Assembly (NCBI GenBank): GCA_937922945.1
Contig: CAKZUP010000117.1
Coordinates: 1-47,822, forward strand
DNA: 47,822 bases
From: an uncultured Granulosicoccaceae bacterium
GTDB taxonomy: Bacteria > Pseudomonadota > Gammaproteobacteria > Granulosicoccales > Granulosicoccaceae
Direction of reading: 5' to 3'
Part shown: in pieces, positions 1 through 9,300 of the stretch
Layout of the letters: every line of letters begins with the position of its first letter
Position numbering within the stretch: position 1 is the stretch's first letter
Notes under the pieces: model-generated
Database searches by the model: none
What the model was told of the DNA's origin: nothing
The model's input: the letters and a program-made list of their open reading frames with translations, nothing else
Position numbers and translations under genes: made by a program

Positions 1-708
1 CACTACTATGCCAACGTAACCATGATAGACAAGCAGGTAGGTGACATTCTGGATGCGCTGCAACAACGTGGAGTACTTGATAACACGATCGTTGTGTTTA
101 CCTCCGATCACGGAGACTGTCTGGGAGATCACGGGCATTCGCAAAAATGGAATATGTACGAGCCAACGGTTCGGGTACCAGCGCTGATTTCGTGGCCCGG
201 TCGTATTCCCGAAGGCCAGCGTGTTGATGAGCTTGTTGCGTTGTTTGATCTGGGGCCAACTATTCTTGAATATGCAGGCGTTGAACCACCTGAGTGGATG
301 GAAGCGACCTCACTACGACCTTACCTTTTAACCACCGATGATCAACAGAACGCAGAGGCTGTGCGAAATCGGGTTTATGCCGAACATTCCAACGATGCGT
401 TATTAACCGGCACTCGATTTATGACAATGATCCGCGATGGCGCGATGAAGCTTGTGCATTACGTTGATGCTGATTTTGGCCAGTTGTACGATCTTGATAA
501 AGACCCCGACGAACAGGTGAATCTTTGGGACGCGGCTGAATACGCAGAAACACGTGCGTGGATGATTAATGAAATTCTGAAATGGAGACTGGAAAGCAGT
601 TTAAAAACACAGGGCTTTGTGGAAGCTTGCCGACAGGGCGAGCAGGCGATGATGTCGCCACCATCCGGTAGCCCTGCACGCGGTCAGCACCGCGAAGGGA
701 GCAGGTAG
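1..708 (+). CDS. Sulfatase (family S1), 3' part only
   Basis: The reading frame is open from the first base, so the gene starts upstream of the window and only about 235 C-terminal residues are visible. An internal ATG at 22 is not the real start, because the seven codons before it (HYYANVT) already read as sulfatase. Visible family features are TSDHGD followed by LGDHGHSQKW, matching the metal-binding Asp-His and catalytic Lys region of alkaline-phosphatase-fold sulfatases, then RVPALISWPGR and the C-terminal YDLDKDPDEQVNLWD. The N-terminal Cys/Ser-x-Pro-x-Arg motif, which would show whether it needs formylglycine maturation, lies outside the window. It hydrolyses sulfate esters, probably on a carbohydrate given the GH16 and FGE neighbours, but a choline-sulfatase-like role is not excluded. 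The next gene starts 3 bases after its stop codon. Confidence 0.93.
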   Translation, partial: HYYANVTMIDKQVGDILDALQQRGVLDNTIVVFTSDHGDCLGDHGHSQKWNMYEPTVRVPALISWPGRIPEGQRVDELVALFDLGPTILEYAGVEPPEWMEATSLRPYLLTTDDQQNAEAVRNRVYAEHSNDALLTGTRFMTMIRDGAMKLVHYVDADFGQLYDLDKDPDEQVNLWDAAEYAETRAWMINEILKWRLESSLKTQGFVEACRQGEQAMMSPPSGSPARGQHREGSR

Positions 709-711
709 TCA

Positions 712-1716
712 ATGGCACACATTCGTTTAATCAATGTTGAGAAGGCCTTCGGTGAGGTGAAGGTGATCAAACCGCTCAATCTTGAAATCGAAGATGGCGA
801 GTTCGTCGTGTTCGTTGGTCCGTCTGGTTGTGGAAAATCCACATTACTCAGGCTTATCGCAGGGCTTGAAGATGCCTCTGGCGGCACAATCGAAATAGAC
901 GGTGAAGATTCAACCGGCAAGCCGCCAGCGCAACGGGGCTTAGCCATGGTTTTTCAAAGCTATGCCTTGTATCCACACATGACAGTGAGAAAAAATATTG
1001 CGTTTCCGTTACGAATGGCCAAGTTACCGCGTGCAGAGCAGGAGCGTCGCATAGAGTCAGCCGCTAGCGCATTAAACCTCACCGAATACCTTGATCGGCG
1101 ACCTGGACAGCTCTCTGGTGGTCAGCGCCAGCGTGTGGCTATCGGGCGCGCGATTGTACGCGAACCCGCAGCGTTTTTATTTGATGAGCCACTATCGAAT
1201 CTGGATGCGGCGTTACGTGTCGGCATGCGCATTGAAATTACTGAATTACACAAACGCCTGGATACCACCATGATCTATGTAACGCACGATCAGGTTGAAG
1301 CCATGACCATGGCGGATAAAATTGTTGTGTTAAGAGACGGAGAGATAGAGCAAGTTGGTAGCCCTCTGGAACTGTATAAAAATCCGAATAATCTTTTCGT
1401 TGCGCAGTTTATGGGTTCACCAAAAATGAATATTCTGGATGGGACAATGGCTAATCAGCTCGGTGCGCATACCGTTGGGATACGACCTGAACACATCAAT
1501 ATTTCAACAGAAGCTGGTTTGTGGCAGGGCACCGTTGGCATTGCAGAGCATTTGGGTAGCGATACGTTCTTGCGTGTTCATATGGATAATGTGCCGGAAC
1601 CATTAACGGTTCGTGCAGATGGTAGTGTTGAAATCCAAAGTCAAAGCACCATCTATCTAACGCCTGATGCTCAGCGGGTGCATCGTTTCAATGAGAAGGG
1701 TTTTCGTTTTTTATGA
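712..1716 (+). CDS. ABC transporter ATP-binding protein, MalK/UgpC type
   Basis: A 334-residue ATPase of the carbohydrate-importer class. Walker A is GPSGCGKST (residues 36-44), the Q-loop is in [11 protein letters not shown], the signature is LSGGQ (134-138), Walker B is FLFDEP (155-160), and the switch His is in [12 protein letters not shown]-terminal TOBE-like region follows (GIRPEHINI), shorter than in typical 360-residue MalK proteins. It should couple ATP hydrolysis to two membrane permeases, but none lies beside it here, so its partners are either upstream of the window or shared from another locus such as the one at 39605-41940. The start is 3 bases after the sulfatase stop, with GGGAGCAGG just upstream of it, so the two genes are almost certainly co-transcribed. 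Confidence 0.93.
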   Translation: MAHIRLINVEKAFGEVKVIKPLNLEIEDGEFVVFVGPSGCGKSTLLRLIAGLEDASGGTIEIDGEDSTGKPPAQRGLAMVFQSYALYPHMTVRKNIAFPLRMAKLPRAEQERRIESAASALNLTEYLDRRPGQLSGGQRQRVAIGRAIVREPAAFLFDEPLSNLDAALRVGMRIEITELHKRLDTTMIYVTHDQVEAMTMADKIVVLRDGEIEQVGSPLELYKNPNNLFVAQFMGSPKMNILDGTMANQLGAHTVGIRPEHINISTEAGLWQGTVGIAEHLGSDTFLRVHMDNVPEPLTVRADGSVEIQSQSTIYLTPDAQRVHRFNEKGFRFL

Positions 1717-1784
1717 AACTGAGTGCTCAAGGGGTTGGCTGGTTTGTTCTGCCGATCGGGTAAGCTCAAACTACGAGCACCAAC

Positions 1785-2711
1785 ATGACATGCTGCCCAC
1801 CAGAAAATCCGCAACCTTCCGACTTTATTCCGTCGTATTTTAAACCATCACCAACAGCCGTGAAGCCTGCAACTGTGTCCATTCCACGAGGCGTGGGCTT
1901 GCTCGGTACAGACAATCCCATAATTCGTGCCGATGGTGAAGGACCGTTGCGACGTGGACTGGTTCGATCGCTTTCCATGTCTGTTGGTGCCATCACGAAT
2001 GCAGAGTTTGCAGCCTTTGTCGCTGATACCGGTTACCTCACCGAAGCCGAGCATCTTGGATGGTCGTTTGTGTTTTGGAATCAGGTGCCTGATTACGCGG
2101 GCCAGACACAAAGTGTACCCGGGTCACCTTGGTGGCATAGGCTAGACGGTGCGTCGTGGCAATGCATTACCGGGCCAAAATGTACCCTTGTGAATGAGCT
2201 GCCCGATCACCCAGTGGTACACGTTTCGTGGAACGATGCCACTGCTTATGCATCGTGGGTGGGGGGGCGATTGCCAACAGAGCTTGAATGGGAACACGCG
2301 GCACGTGGTGGATTGGGTGATGTTCGTTTTCCATGGGGGGATGCCGAACCTTCTGAAACGCAGAATCTTTTTTGCAATATCTGGCAAGGACGTTTCCCAA
2401 AGGTTAATACAAGCGAAGATGGTTACTATGCCACCGCACCGTCTATGTCGTTCGAGCCGAACGGGTATGGCTTGTTTAACATGGTTGGTAACGTATGGGA
2501 CTGGACAGCGGATTCATATCGCAAACCAGCTCAATTCGCAAAGCCAGAACCAAAGAAAAGTGCTCAGCCCAACGTGATGAAAGTTGCCAAGGGAGGTTCT
2601 TTTCTTTGCCACAAAACTTATTGCTATCGGTATCGAATTGCGGCGCGAATTGCTAATTCAATAGATAGCGCGACGACGCACATGGGCTTTCGTGTGGTGT
2701 GGGATAGTTAA
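1785..2711 (+). CDS. Formylglycine-generating enzyme (sulfatase-maturing oxidase)
   Basis: A 308-residue FGE/SUMF1-type protein. Family landmarks include VSWNDATAYASWVGGRLPTE, EWEHAARGG, NGYGLFNMVGNVWDWT and the C-terminal GFRVVWDS. The two catalytic cysteines are present in GGSFLCHKTYCYRYR (C275 and C280). These separate a true FGE from the many FGE-fold proteins without oxidase activity. The enzyme uses copper and O2 to convert the sulfatase active-site Cys into formylglycine. It has no signal peptide, so it should act in the cytoplasm on the sulfatase before export, if that protein is exported. It lies 68 bases after the ATPase gene and is probably part of the same unit. The N-terminal MTCCPP holds two further cysteines of no known role. 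Confidence 0.93.
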   Translation: MTCCPPENPQPSDFIPSYFKPSPTAVKPATVSIPRGVGLLGTDNPIIRADGEGPLRRGLVRSLSMSVGAITNAEFAAFVADTGYLTEAEHLGWSFVFWNQVPDYAGQTQSVPGSPWWHRLDGASWQCITGPKCTLVNELPDHPVVHVSWNDATAYASWVGGRLPTELEWEHAARGGLGDVRFPWGDAEPSETQNLFCNIWQGRFPKVNTSEDGYYATAPSMSFEPNGYGLFNMVGNVWDWTADSYRKPAQFAKPEPKKSAQPNVMKVAKGGSFLCHKTYCYRYRIAARIANSIDSATTHMGFRVVWDS

Positions 2712-2917
2712 GGGTGCGGTCTAATTCACTTTACTCATTGGACTTCGATTAAATCCTGCAAGTTAGTTCGACACAGCTATTTTTTGGTATTACGTAGTAG
2801 CCGTGTTGTGACAAATATTGACATGAAATCCAAGACAGGCTTTCGTTGCTCACCCGTTCAGGTGATGTAAATTCATCGTGTTTGAATAATCATCGTCTAT
2901 AAGGCGCTAAGCAATTT

Positions 2918-2924
2918 GGAGGAG
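2918..2924 (+). promoter_or_regulatory. Strong ribosome binding site fixing a GTG start
   Basis: GGAGGAG lies 5 bases before the GTG at 2930. It supports this upstream GTG over the ATG at 2993 as the start of the GH16 gene, although the ATG has a weaker GGAAGA upstream. Confidence 0.6.
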
Positions 2925-2929
2925 CGTCG

Positions 2930-5446
2930 GTGCGAACATATTCTACGGATAAACCGAAACGACTAATAGGTTTTTACCTTCGGAAGAACACAATGACATT
3001 CGCGATTAAGAACGTTCTCAAATACCGAACCAAATATCCAGCTCTTATTGCGCTGGCACTTATAACATTCTTCTCATACTCGACTGCGAACGCCTGTGTA
3101 TCCCATGCGCTTCCGTGTATTAACGACGATGCATTAGTCGGCAATAACAATTATGTTGAGGTCTATGGTGAGGAATTTAATGCATCTGATATCAATACCA
3201 ACAACGACAATTTGCGGCGGGAGCAATTAACAACACATAAAGATCATAAATCCGGGGTTCCGGATTTCTACGGAGATGAATGGCCTGGTAGGCGCTGGTC
3301 TGGATTTTATAATGGCTTTCTGGATGAAACAGCGTTTGTAGTGAACGGAGAATTAGTTCAACGAGGACTAATTGACAAAACTCAGGATAACCCTTTAAGG
3401 GCTCAGCCCTATCTTGAGCCGGACGGTGATGGTGCCGGCGAAACAGTCGACTTTGGCAACTACCGGTTGTTCACATCTTTTTTTACTTCATTGGCATTTG
3501 AAAGTGAATCCAATAGAGCGATTGAAGCACCGACACATCGTTGGGCACCAGGCCACTATTTTGAAATCAGGGTTAACTTTTCGAATATGAACATGGGGGG
3601 GCACCGCCATTCATTCTGGCTTATGCCAGGCGTGGTAGAGGGTGGTCATTTTGTTCCAAAAGACCCGTACAACGCGAGTGCGGCTGACGGCGTTGAGGTT
3701 GATATTTATGAAATTGAGGCTCGCCCGGAAACTAACCAGAATGGTTTATTAATGAAGGTATTGGCAGGAGACGCCGGAACAACCAGTAATGAGGTTACGA
3801 ATGTTCCGGCAGGTGTGGAATTTATCGACCAATCCAATAACCGGACCATCGTGAATGTGACCGATGCATTTGCCGAGGGCGCTGTCAGCGACGGCTGGCA
3901 TAAAATCGGACTCTATTGGCACACAGACAAACTGGTTTGGTTCGTTGATGGCTGGCCGGTTGTGATGGATACGCAGCTGGTACCTCAAGTTCCTATGTAC
4001 CTGATTTTGAGTCGTGAGATGAATTCAGGTGTACACAAAACAGTACAGGCGGGAAACCAGGCTATACACGTAGCGGAGCAACTGCCGGCAATTCCAGCAG
4101 ACTCAGGATTGTTTGGAGAGAACATTGGCTTACAACGTAATCTGGAAAAACTGGCTGTTAAGGATAACGCCGGATTAGATCTTGATCTTGAAGACAAAGA
4201 TCACGTTTTAATTGATTACGTTAAGGTGTGGCGCATCGATGATGCTATTTCTGTACCCCCGACTGTATCTGCTCCGATAAATGTGCGTACCAAACGTTAC
4301 TCCAATACATCCGGTGAGTTGTTGTGGGATCATCCCACTACCAATCCTCAGAATATTCGTGAATATGAGGTCAAGCGAGGCGATGGAGAAGCGTTTGCAG
4401 GGTATGTGAGTAGCTGGTATATGACAAACCTTGACGCGGACACAAGGTACCCACTTGAAATCGTTGCTGTGGGTCACAACGATGAGCGTTCCAGTACCAC
4501 TTGCGTAAGTCTGGGATTAAATGGTGAGGAGGCATTACCACAACCGTGTGATCAGGCAGCTGCATTTCGGTTATCGTCATCTGCGACGTTTACACTACCA
4601 AAAGCCAGGGCAGTTGAAGCGAATCAGTGTTCTGCGGATTTCACTAACCAGCCGTTTGCTCGAGTGTATGATTCTGTGAACGCCCGTGAATTTCTGAGTG
4701 TGCTAAACGTGCTTAAGCGCGTTACAGATTTACGTGAAGGCGGTATCGACGCTAGCGTCGTATCGCGATTTAAAAAAGAGGGCTTAAGGCAAGATTACAG
4801 TGAATCACTTAGCCTGCAATGTCCCGAAGGCGGTGAGTACAGTTCTGTACTCACAGAGCCGCGCACCCCACGGGCTGTAAAGTTGCGTCATGATTTAAAT
4901 GATTGTGTTGTCGACGGCGTCATGCTGTCGGGGTCTTTTGAATCGGTCAGGGAATATGAGGCGGATAACGAACTGAGGGATATCAATATTGAGGCTTCGT
5001 TTGAAAAGACAACAATAGCGGTTGTCGATGGCGCGTACGTGCAGCAAGATGAAATGCAGCGTGCAATTGTTGATGAACAGGAAATAACGAAATTGTTTTC
5101 CTTCAAACAACTCAGCTTACAAGAACCCGATGATTCGCAGAACATCGATATTCAGTCTTATACTGCGGTTGTGCGTTCTTCGACAAAAACACCTCGTGAG
5201 AGTGTTCGGAATATTTCCTTCGAAACAGTGAATAGTGCTGAAGGTGGCGCAAACTTTCTTAATCAGGAGAAAAGCGTGCTAATCGTGAATGCCAACGATG
5301 CTCAAAATGTCGAATTTCTGGGCGATAACGTTGAGTTTCAATTAGTCGACCTTGAGTCAAATTCCAGTGTTAATTTTGCAGGTGAGCAAGTGCTTAGTTG
5401 TATCACGCCAGGGTACACGCTCAGCTATAACTCGTTCAGTTTCTAA
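2930..5446 (+). CDS. Secreted GH16-family endo-glycanase with fibronectin III-like domain
   Basis: An 838-residue exported protein. A long basic N-region and a hydrophobic stretch end at STANA/C, a plausible signal peptide. The catalytic motif is EVDIYE, with E256 the expected nucleophile, D258 the assisting residue and E261 the acid/base. This ExDxxE form (with a beta-bulge) is typical of laminarinase, agarase, porphyranase and carrageenase branches. HSFWLMPG before it and SDGWHKIGLYWH after it also fit GH16. A fibronectin type III-like domain covers about 443-535. The remaining 300 residues match no domain I recognise and carry several cysteines. The substrate is uncertain, but the sulfatase and FGE upstream favour a sulfated algal galactan or similar. 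It is preceded by 218 bases and may have its own promoter. Confidence 0.85.
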   Translation: MRTYSTDKPKRLIGFYLRKNTMTFAIKNVLKYRTKYPALIALALITFFSYSTANACVSHALPCINDDALVGNNNYVEVYGEEFNASDINTNNDNLRREQLTTHKDHKSGVPDFYGDEWPGRRWSGFYNGFLDETAFVVNGELVQRGLIDKTQDNPLRAQPYLEPDGDGAGETVDFGNYRLFTSFFTSLAFESESNRAIEAPTHRWAPGHYFEIRVNFSNMNMGGHRHSFWLMPGVVEGGHFVPKDPYNASAADGVEVDIYEIEARPETNQNGLLMKVLAGDAGTTSNEVTNVPAGVEFIDQSNNRTIVNVTDAFAEGAVSDGWHKIGLYWHTDKLVWFVDGWPVVMDTQLVPQVPMYLILSREMNSGVHKTVQAGNQAIHVAEQLPAIPADSGLFGENIGLQRNLEKLAVKDNAGLDLDLEDKDHVLIDYVKVWRIDDAISVPPTVSAPINVRTKRYSNTSGELLWDHPTTNPQNIREYEVKRGDGEAFAGYVSSWYMTNLDADTRYPLEIVAVGHNDERSSTTCVSLGLNGEEALPQPCDQAAAFRLSSSATFTLPKARAVEANQCSADFTNQPFARVYDSVNAREFLSVLNVLKRVTDLREGGIDASVVSRFKKEGLRQDYSESLSLQCPEGGEYSSVLTEPRTPRAVKLRHDLNDCVVDGVMLSGSFESVREYEADNELRDINIEASFEKTTIAVVDGAYVQQDEMQRAIVDEQEITKLFSFKQLSLQEPDDSQNIDIQSYTAVVRSSTKTPRESVRNISFETVNSAEGGANFLNQEKSVLIVNANDAQNVEFLGDNVEFQLVDLESNSSVNFAGEQVLSCITPGYTLSYNSFSF

Positions 5447-5628
5447 ACGTGCACGGCGTTGGTTTTAGTTGCGGCCTCAATAGCCGCGGCGGCCCACCGG
5501 CAATTGGTCTCACGTGGTCCGGATGCAGTTTGCAGATCTGGATTTTGGCTACGCCTTAGCAAACATATCTAACGAGTCGGACGGCATACTTGCTCAGAGT
5601 GAAAGTTTAAGCACAGAGTTGCTCAATT

Positions 5629-5919
5629 ATGAAAACACTGGTCGGCGTACTTATTCTGGCGTTATTTTGCGTTGAATTTATAAATTTAATTTACACGGAA
5701 ATGTTGATTCGCGGGGTTTGTAAGCGGGTTTACAATGGAACAGAGAAATTAGGTTTTTCAAAAAAAATCGCATGGCTTAAGAGTAACGTCTATCAGTTTG
5801 AGGTAGCCGATCAGGAGCGCGTGAAGAAGATTATTTTTCATCGAAAATTGTCGATTTATTTGATTGTGGCTTTGTTTGCGGTTTTTTTCTCTAGTTTGCT
5901 ACTCGGCATCAACAAGTAG
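5629..5919 (+). CDS. Small membrane protein, unknown function
   Basis: A 96-residue protein I do not recognise. Two hydrophobic segments, about residues 3-24 (VGVLILALFCVEFINLI) and 74-93 (LSIYLIVALFAVFFSSLLL), flank a basic middle with many Lys and Arg, suggesting two membrane helices with a loop between them. The ATG has no strong Shine-Dalgarno sequence. A short frame at 5523-5675 overlaps its start and also looks partly protein-like, so the assignment here is moderate. It sits between the GH16 gene and a stretch of poor coding content. Confidence 0.55.
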   Translation: MKTLVGVLILALFCVEFINLIYTEMLIRGVCKRVYNGTEKLGFSKKIAWLKSNVYQFEVADQERVKKIIFHRKLSIYLIVALFAVFFSSLLLGINK

Positions 5920-5961
5920 GCAGGGGGTGGTACCTGCGTATTTTTAATAAGTAACTAAGAG

Positions 5962-6117
5962 ATGAAAAATAGCGTAGCAAGCAAACGCCCCCACGCTGAT
6001 TGTTTAACCACACTGCTAATGCTGTTTTCGGGGACAGCTTTTGGGCTCGGCAATCAATCCGATGCATGGCGTTCGGAAGTGTCATTCGCATCGCAGATAC
6101 CCGAACAAGCAATTTAG
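5962..6117 (+). pseudogene. Short exported ORF or decayed 5' gene fragment
   Basis: A 51-codon frame with a signal-peptide-like start: a basic N-region (KNSVASKRPH), a hydrophobic core (LTTLLMLFSGTAFG) and then a polar stretch before the stop. A weak AAGAGA precedes the ATG. Past the stop, another frame (to 6259) stays open and ends with protein-like sequence, so this may be the start of a gene broken by a frameshift. It could also be chance. No family is recognised. Confidence 0.25.
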
Positions 6118-6381
6118 AGGCATGCAGGTAGAGTTTGGCCGTAGCCGAGTATCACAAGCCTGCTACATGGAATTTTTTGACAAAGCCGCAAGGGCAATAG
6201 TACTAAGTGAGTTGCGCGCGATGTCACCATCCATCAACGCCAAAACACCTCAGATATAAATGGAGTGTGACCAGTCACAGGCGATTGGGCGCACTTATAA
6301 ACTCTGTTCGTTGCCTTACACGTTGGCCTTTTCATGGCGGAGACTGGTCTGAATTTTCAGATGCCTGATCTGCCAGATGGT
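6118..6381. other. Intergenic stretch without a supported gene
   Basis: Together with the doubtful ORF at 5962-6117 this makes a 462-base gap between the small membrane protein and the convergent M60 gene. A plus-strand frame to 6259 is the only open stretch. I see no RNA gene, clear terminator or repeat. Confidence 0.4.
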
Positions 6382-9300
6382 CTACAACTCCGTCTGTAAA
6401 GGCCACACACTCAGCGTATCGATTGGTAAACGCCGGCCATCAAAGCCTTCGCCTTTACAAAACCCCTCTCCAGAGCTGACATAATAAAAAACCGGCTGAG
6501 CAGGCAGGCCCAGCGAGGCCACTTGCGCTGCAGCGTGCGCTGAATAGTCATGCGACCAGACATCGAAATAGTCACGATAGTCAAATCCTGTAGCGACAGA
6601 TACTGCGATGAGTAACCAGTCGTTCTGATTCAACAGTTTGGCATCGATAGCCGTGTACTGACTAAAACCCAGGCTGTCACGTTTTGCCAGCCACTCATGT
6701 TTGTCATTGGTGGCTCGATTGAATTCTCGTTCCAGGATGTGCAGTCTGGACAGCAAGTGCCAACCGTTATCCAAGGCCCCACTATCTTGTGCAGACATCA
6801 GCATCTGTACGAACATCGTAGCTCCGTACTTCCAACTGTTTTTATCCCAGACAGCAGTTTGTACATAGTTGGCTGGATCAGCTTGAGTCAAGCTTGTCTG
6901 TAAATGACCATAAAGCTCTTCAAACGATAAACTCTGGCACACCGGCTCATTGCCGGTTTCACTGTAAAAGCGTGACTTGGAATAGTAGGAGTACATGTTA
7001 GTACTCGCATGCACTGGCCAATCGTCGAATCGAAAGCGCCAGCGTTCCAGACCATGGCCTAACTCGTGAAGATCTCCATGTCCCAATGGATTGAACGACC
7101 AGTAAGCATCATACGGGTTGCCAGAGCATCCAAAACCACAGGTAGCTTGGTCTGCATTCATATGCTTAACCAGATCAATGTTATCAATGCTGAACCCCTT
7201 GTCCGCAGCGAACTGGTGTATTTCATCAACAGCATCAATACCGGGACCGGTGTATCCGGCGAGTACATGCGGATAATTGTGTATGTATCGTGTTGAGGCA
7301 GCCGCCAAATCGGCGGCCACGCCATTGGCCACTACGTCGTTACTCATTGAGTCGCGCATTTTTTCAAGCGTGGAATGCACCTGAAATCCGGGGGTAATCA
7401 ACTCAGCCCAATCGAATTCGTCGGCGGTAAGCTTTGCGGTAAAGCTATTGTCATACTCAGGACCATTCCAGTAAGCATGCTCGCCGACATTGCTGAACTG
7501 AAGTTCCACTGGCAAATCATTTTTGTTGAATTCCACTTGCAGCGGCCCACCATAAGGTGACGTAAATCGAATGGTTTCTCCGTTGTCGATTTCCATGCTC
7601 GCTGATTTCAGAAATTTTGGCCGCTTATAGCCATCTTCGGCCCACTGGTGAGTAGAACCGGAGCGAAGTGTATTCACTCGAATCTTTACGGTCAGATCAC
7701 TTGTATCATTACGAGTCACTGAAACAGTCTGCCCCGGTAAAGCATAGACACCGGCTGCGCGAAAGTATTTTTTACTGATAAGTGAAACTGACTTATCGAT
7801 GGGGGTAACGTGAGTAAAATCGCTGCGACTGAAGTTGCCCATATCGGGCTGCACCGGATTGACCTTACGATAGTTATACACCGCATGGTCTGCAAAATAT
7901 GAACTTAAGAATTCGTGCTGCGCAGTGTTGAATTTATCCATCGGGAAAACGGTGCGCTGCCGGTAAAAATCTCCGAGCAACGCCAATAATTTTTGAACAC
8001 GGTAACCCTCATGGCTGAACAGGTCGGTGCGCGATTCGTCAAGAGAGGTAAAAAGCGATCTTACCGCATCAGCGCCAGCTTGAAATTCACTTTGAAAACC
8101 GGAAACATTGCTGCAATCCTCTTTGTCGCACTCATTCCAGTCGAATCCGTAATCCTGATTCTGCAGGTGTTGCAACAGTGTTTTTATCGCCGCGAAATTC
8201 TCTGGCAAAACGTCAGTGTCCGGAGTTTTCTCAAAATCCTCGATGGCAAGCTTTGGCCAGTAATTGTCTTTCTCGTAATTGACATTGAACAGTTGTAGAA
8301 GGGCAGATCCAAGATCGGTAAGATTGCCATTGTGATGTAAATACAGCACGGGTAATCCTTGTGCGTGCGCGGCAGACACAGCGGCTATAGTGTCAGTAGG
8401 GTCAACCCCTTTTGTGTGTAGTTGAGAGATAATCAACAAATCGGTATCTGCCGTGATGCATCCGGACAGGTTTGAATCGTCACAGGTATCTTTGGCGTTA
8501 TAGGTGACTTGATCAGTGTAACGCTCATCAAGCCATTGGCGCACTGCTCTTTCGTCTGGGAAGTAGTAGCTGTCGTCCATTTGAGCAATCACTACATTTA
8601 ATGGTGTTTCCGAAAAATCGTTGCGTTGCACCAGCCACTCGACACTGTTTTCAAGAAACTCATGCATTGGCTCGTTAATCGAGCTTGATCGCCTTCGGTA
8701 GTTGCGCATGGGGTTACCACCCATAACCATATACCTGGCGGTATCTTCACCAATAACAGCCAAGTCGCGACTGTGCACCGAATTACCCGGTTTAAAAGTC
8801 GCGTTTGTATTCAAAACAGACCGATTTAAACCGAATGTAGCGCTTAATAACGCGGCATCATGAGTGGGTGCCCAGCTTATTCCTGTTAAGGGCTCGTCGA
8901 TTCCTCTTTCAGTATCAGCCGGTGATAGCTTAAAGATGTCGTACACAGCATCATCCAGAATCTGTTGCGCATCTTCAATGCTGGCAAGTGTTGCCGCAAC
9001 GATAGCCGCTTCATCTACAACTGGGCGCACATCGCCTGTGTGCAGAGCGAGCTCTATGGGGTCTGCAATAACGCTTACATTGAATTCAGGCAGTACAGCA
9101 ACAGCGCCTTCTGTGTCGGTTACCGACAGGCTTATGGTGACGGTATCTCCGGCATGTTCGTAACCGGGGTTACCGTGCAGCCTTCCTGTGCTGGAATCGA
9201 TGGTCATCCAGTCGGGTAAACCGGTAGCACTGAACTGCAGAACATCGTTATCAGCATCGCTGGCCAAAGGTTGAAATTCATAGTCTGATTCAACATCAGC

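Noticed and set aside
5523..5675. A 50-codon plus-strand frame before and into the small membrane protein gene, with protein-like composition (MQFADLDFGYALAN).
   Set aside because: It is short, has no good ribosome binding site, overlaps a better-supported frame and matches no family I know.
6041..6259. A 72-codon plus-strand frame after the exported ORF.
   Set aside because: It has no ribosome binding site and an Arg/His-rich start. It is mentioned only as the possible other half of a broken gene.
8864..9163. A plus-strand Ser/Thr-rich frame opposite the M60 lipoprotein.
   Set aside because: It is the shadow of the protease linker and Ig-like region, which have strong family motifs on the minus strand.
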